Source: a virus
Reading direction: 5' to 3' (one strand)
Virus record (IMG/VR): IMGVR_UViG_3300024346_006356
Location: 1 to 27,079 of that record
Length of the DNA stretch: 27,079 nt
Shown here: positions 24,735 to 27,079 of the stretch, piece after piece
Numbering within the stretch: the first letter of the stretch is position 1
Layout of the letters: every line of letters begins with the position of its first letter
Made by a program: the position numbers and the translations under genes
The notes under the pieces: generated by a model
What the model was told of the DNA's origin: nothing
Databases searched by the model: none
Seen by the model: only the letters and a program-made list of their open reading frames with translations

Positions 24735-26188
24735 AAAACTGGCTGACAAAACCAATCTCTAGTAACTTCGCGCCCAGCACTATTAAGAACCAGCCCGTCG
24801 AAATTGGGAATCTTAAGACAGTGCGGCAGACGCAGGGACAGACTGTGGACAAGAACAATCCACTTGGTCGTGAAGATCGTACCCTGTACAAGACTAATCT
24901 GAATGACTACCGGTATGCTCAGACCGCGGATGAACTGCTCCAGACGTTCTCTAAGTGGGACCCAGATGTGTCTGCGGGAATCTGGAACTTCTTGCGACTA
25001 GCTAACAGCGGCATGCGGGCTGTAGCTTTGAATGACAAGCTTCAACCGGATGCTAAACTTCAAGAAGTTCTCGATGCCATCTTGTTTAGGATGGCGGGGT
25101 TTACAGACTTCAAGAACTGGGATATTTTTCGGCCTATCGAGTTGGTAGCGTCAACCATAATGAAATATACTCTACTCCGCGGTGCTTGCGGGTTAGAGAT
25201 GGTTTTAAACAAACATAAGACCGCTCAGAAGTATGTTATCGTTGATCCTATCAAAGTGCAGTTTAGGCAGCCTGAGATTGGCAAGTTTATTCCGTTCCAA
25301 AAGAAAGCGGATGGAACAGAGGTACTGCTTGACACGCCTACGTTCTTCTGGCAGCTGCTTGATCCCGATTGTGACTCACCGTATGAGACACCTCCGTTCC
25401 TGCCTGTTATCCAGGCTGTCTTATTTAACATCTCTGTAATGCAGGACCTCGAGCGGATCGTAAAGCGAGTGGCTTATCCTCGCATCTCTGTTAAGATCGT
25501 TGAAGAGACGCTCCGTAAGTTTGCTCCGATTGAAGCGCAGACCGATGATTCAGTGATGGCTAACTGGTTGCGAAATCAAAAGACCAGCATCGGTGAAGCG
25601 CTCCAAGGGCTCAAGCCTGAAGATGCTGCTGTGTTCTTCGACTCCCTAGAGATTGGGATTCTGGAGACCAAAGGCAATACAACGGTTGACTTCAGACCAC
25701 TCAAAGAAGTCATTGATCAGCGGATTATCACTGGTATGAAATCACTGCCGACCATCCTGGGCCGTCAGTTTGGTTCCAGTCAGACTGTTGGCGGTGTTGA
25801 GTCTCTTCTCTACGCAAAGTCTATCAAGTCAATTCAAGAAGTTGCAGTTCACATGCTCTCGCGGTCATTGTCTTTAGCCCTACGCTTAGAGGGTAAGAAA
25901 GGGTACGTTCATGTTAGCTTTAAGACTGTCAGTCTTAAACCGGAAAGCGAGCTTGAAGCTTTTAAGGTCCTGGAGCAAGCCCGCGTTCTTGAGCAACTTT
26001 CTCTTGGCATCCTTTCTGATGCAGAAGCTCTAGTCATTCTTACAGGTAACCCGCATAAACCGGCTGGCTACTCAGACCTTAGCGGAACAGGCTTCTATAA
26101 AGGAACTAACACGGATGCTGCTGAAGCTACCAATGCAACAAGGAACCCAACTGATGCCGAAGCTGCTGGTGGCGGGAGGAACACTTAA
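24731..26188 (+). CDS. Portal protein, 485 aa
   Basis: ATG at 24731 overlapping the terminase stop; AGGA 7-8 nt upstream. It forms the dodecameric DNA gateway at a capsid vertex and binds the terminase. The order small terminase, large terminase, portal supports the call. Sequence features are those of Mu gp29/DUF935-like portals: DPDVSAGIWNFLRLANSGM (about 77-95), a central domain with KYVIVDPIKVQFRQPE, and SLPTILGRQFGSSQTVGGVE (about 338-357) before a long helix. The C-terminal ~30 residues are Asn/Ala/Gly-rich and disordered. Confidence 0.82.
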   Translation: MKNWLTKPISSNFAPSTIKNQPVEIGNLKTVRQTQGQTVDKNNPLGREDRTLYKTNLNDYRYAQTADELLQTFSKWDPDVSAGIWNFLRLANSGMRAVALNDKLQPDAKLQEVLDAILFRMAGFTDFKNWDIFRPIELVASTIMKYTLLRGACGLEMVLNKHKTAQKYVIVDPIKVQFRQPEIGKFIPFQKKADGTEVLLDTPTFFWQLLDPDCDSPYETPPFLPVIQAVLFNISVMQDLERIVKRVAYPRISVKIVEETLRKFAPIEAQTDDSVMANWLRNQKTSIGEALQGLKPEDAAVFFDSLEIGILETKGNTTVDFRPLKEVIDQRIITGMKSLPTILGRQFGSSQTVGGVESLLYAKSIKSIQEVAVHMLSRSLSLALRLEGKKGYVHVSFKTVSLKPESELEAFKVLEQARVLEQLSLGILSDAEALVILTGNPHKPAGYSDLSGTGFYKGTNTDAAEATNATRNPTDAEAAGGGRNT

Positions 26189-27079
26189 TGGAAGTTCTAC
26201 AATTTAGAAAAATTGCTAAGGAGCCAATAGCTACTAGCACCATCCACGTCTTCCTAGCTGGGACTCAAACCCTGGCTACAGGATTAAAGACTATGGCGGG
26301 TGCTGCGCTAGTTAATCCTTTCACCGTGTCTCAGGCTGGGACTGTTGACGATTGGGGCTTTGCGCCGACTGATGATAAACTTAGTCATATCTACGACATC
26401 TGGTGGGAAGAAGAAAACTTCTTTATAGCTAAGAACTATCTTTTTGCCCCTAGCACATCTCAGAATCTTTCAACAGCTGGAACACCCACTTTTGCGGGTA
26501 TGAACGTAAGCCCGGGTGAAATAGATGGAAAGATATCCGGCCAGTCTTTTACTGGGTTTGAGAACAAGACAGACTCTGTGATTACCTTTGATGAAGGTAC
26601 TAGGACATTCAGTATAGCGCCGACTGGCGAGAGCTACAATGTCTGGCTTCGTAGTGTGAAGTTTACAAAGTCTGCTGAAGAGACAATTGTTATTCCCGAT
26701 GTTGAAGGTCTAGTTATTATTATCTTTGATGATAACGGTTCTTTGGCCGCCGTTACTGAGTTGCCTAATCCTATCCCAGCGCTTATAACAGCTTACTACT
26801 GGGATGCTGAAAATCAAACCACGCTAGGCGGGTCTATGGAAGAACGCCACGGCGTTATCATGGATTCAAGCACTCACCACTACCTACACTTTACTGAAGG
26901 TACTGTGTTCCGGTCTGGCGGTAACATTACGATTAACCCGAACAGTTCTATGGCTCTGACGGATGTAATCTGTTATGATGAAGACCTTGAACTTAAGGCT
27001 ACTCATGTAGATGTGCCCGTAGTAGATTATGACCAGGTTCTGGATCATTCTATTAACGGATATGGCCTATTCCCCGTCA
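26188..27079 (+). CDS. Putative virion structural protein, 3' end outside the window
   Basis: ATG at 26188 overlaps the portal stop (TAATG) with GGGAGGA 8 nt upstream; 297 codons are present and the frame is open to the end. Residues ~18-75 (HVFLAGTQTLATGLKTMAG, NPFTVSQAGTVDDWGF, then IYDIWW) resemble the beta-module at the start of many phage tail-fibre and virion-associated proteins. Residues ~118-200 (TRTFSIAPTGESYNVWL, then VIPDVEGLVIIIFDDNGSL) match a recurrent beta-rich segment in phage structural proteins. It is thus most likely a tail- or baseplate-associated structural protein; exact role unknown. Confidence 0.68.
   Translation, partial: MEVLQFRKIAKEPIATSTIHVFLAGTQTLATGLKTMAGAALVNPFTVSQAGTVDDWGFAPTDDKLSHIYDIWWEEENFFIAKNYLFAPSTSQNLSTAGTPTFAGMNVSPGEIDGKISGQSFTGFENKTDSVITFDEGTRTFSIAPTGESYNVWLRSVKFTKSAEETIVIPDVEGLVIIIFDDNGSLAAVTELPNPIPALITAYYWDAENQTTLGGSMEERHGVIMDSSTHHYLHFTEGTVFRSGGNITINPNSSMALTDVICYDEDLELKATHVDVPVVDYDQVLDHSINGYGLFPV

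Overview
This window is part of a tailed dsDNA bacteriophage genome (Caudoviricetes). The evidence is a terminase large subunit and a portal gene on the + strand, preceded by about 22 kb of tightly packed, mostly very small genes that all lie on the - strand. No integrase, repressor, replication, lysis or tRNA gene is visible, so lifestyle cannot be judged. Strong AAGGAG-type ribosome binding sites, TATAAT promoters and a GpA-type terminase fit a Gram-negative host, but the host cannot be named from this sequence.

Layout. (1) Positions 1-5740, - strand: overlapping small genes (ATGA and similar overlaps), several coding for Cys-rich putative zinc ribbons. They are interrupted at 2640-2815 and 3005-3428 by non-coding DNA with promoter-like motifs and hairpins. 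(2) Positions 5738-6236: a 0.5 kb non-coding region with two promoters, a GC-rich structured RNA candidate and a terminator. (3) Positions 6237-15756, - strand: medium-sized acidic hypothetical proteins, a PcfJ-like protein, three of the four members of a paralogous helix-rich family's neighbourhood (the fourth is near 4 kb), and Cys-rich proteins. Many of these genes are separated by a stereotyped ~45-nt spacer that folds into a stem-loop touching the next ribosome binding site. (4) Positions 15746-17130: a chain of microproteins (40-120 aa) with zinc ribbons, membrane segments and a putative HTH. (5) Positions 17360-22250: a PnuC-like membrane protein, two paralogous cytidine/dCMP-deaminase-like proteins, a second PcfJ-like protein and further small genes, separated by unusually large hairpins. 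(6) Positions 22251-22500: a divergent control region. (7) Positions 22501-27079, + strand: putative small terminase, large terminase, portal and a truncated virion protein, joined by start/stop overlaps as one late operon.

How it works together (inference): the leftward genes look like an early or accessory takeover region of small regulatory and zinc-binding proteins with some nucleotide or NAD-precursor metabolism; the rightward genes package DNA and build the virion. Both arms use one promoter architecture (TATACT-like -35, 17-nt spacer containing TCCTA, TATAAT). The most unusual content is RNA-level: a family of covarying stem-loops at gene starts, a 12-nt sequence antisense to the phage's own recurring ribosome binding site, a GC-rich structured RNA, and two look-alike leader regions. 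Seven small genes shorter than about 60 codons were found by reading strong ribosome binding sites; two of these are paralogues of each other, which supports both.
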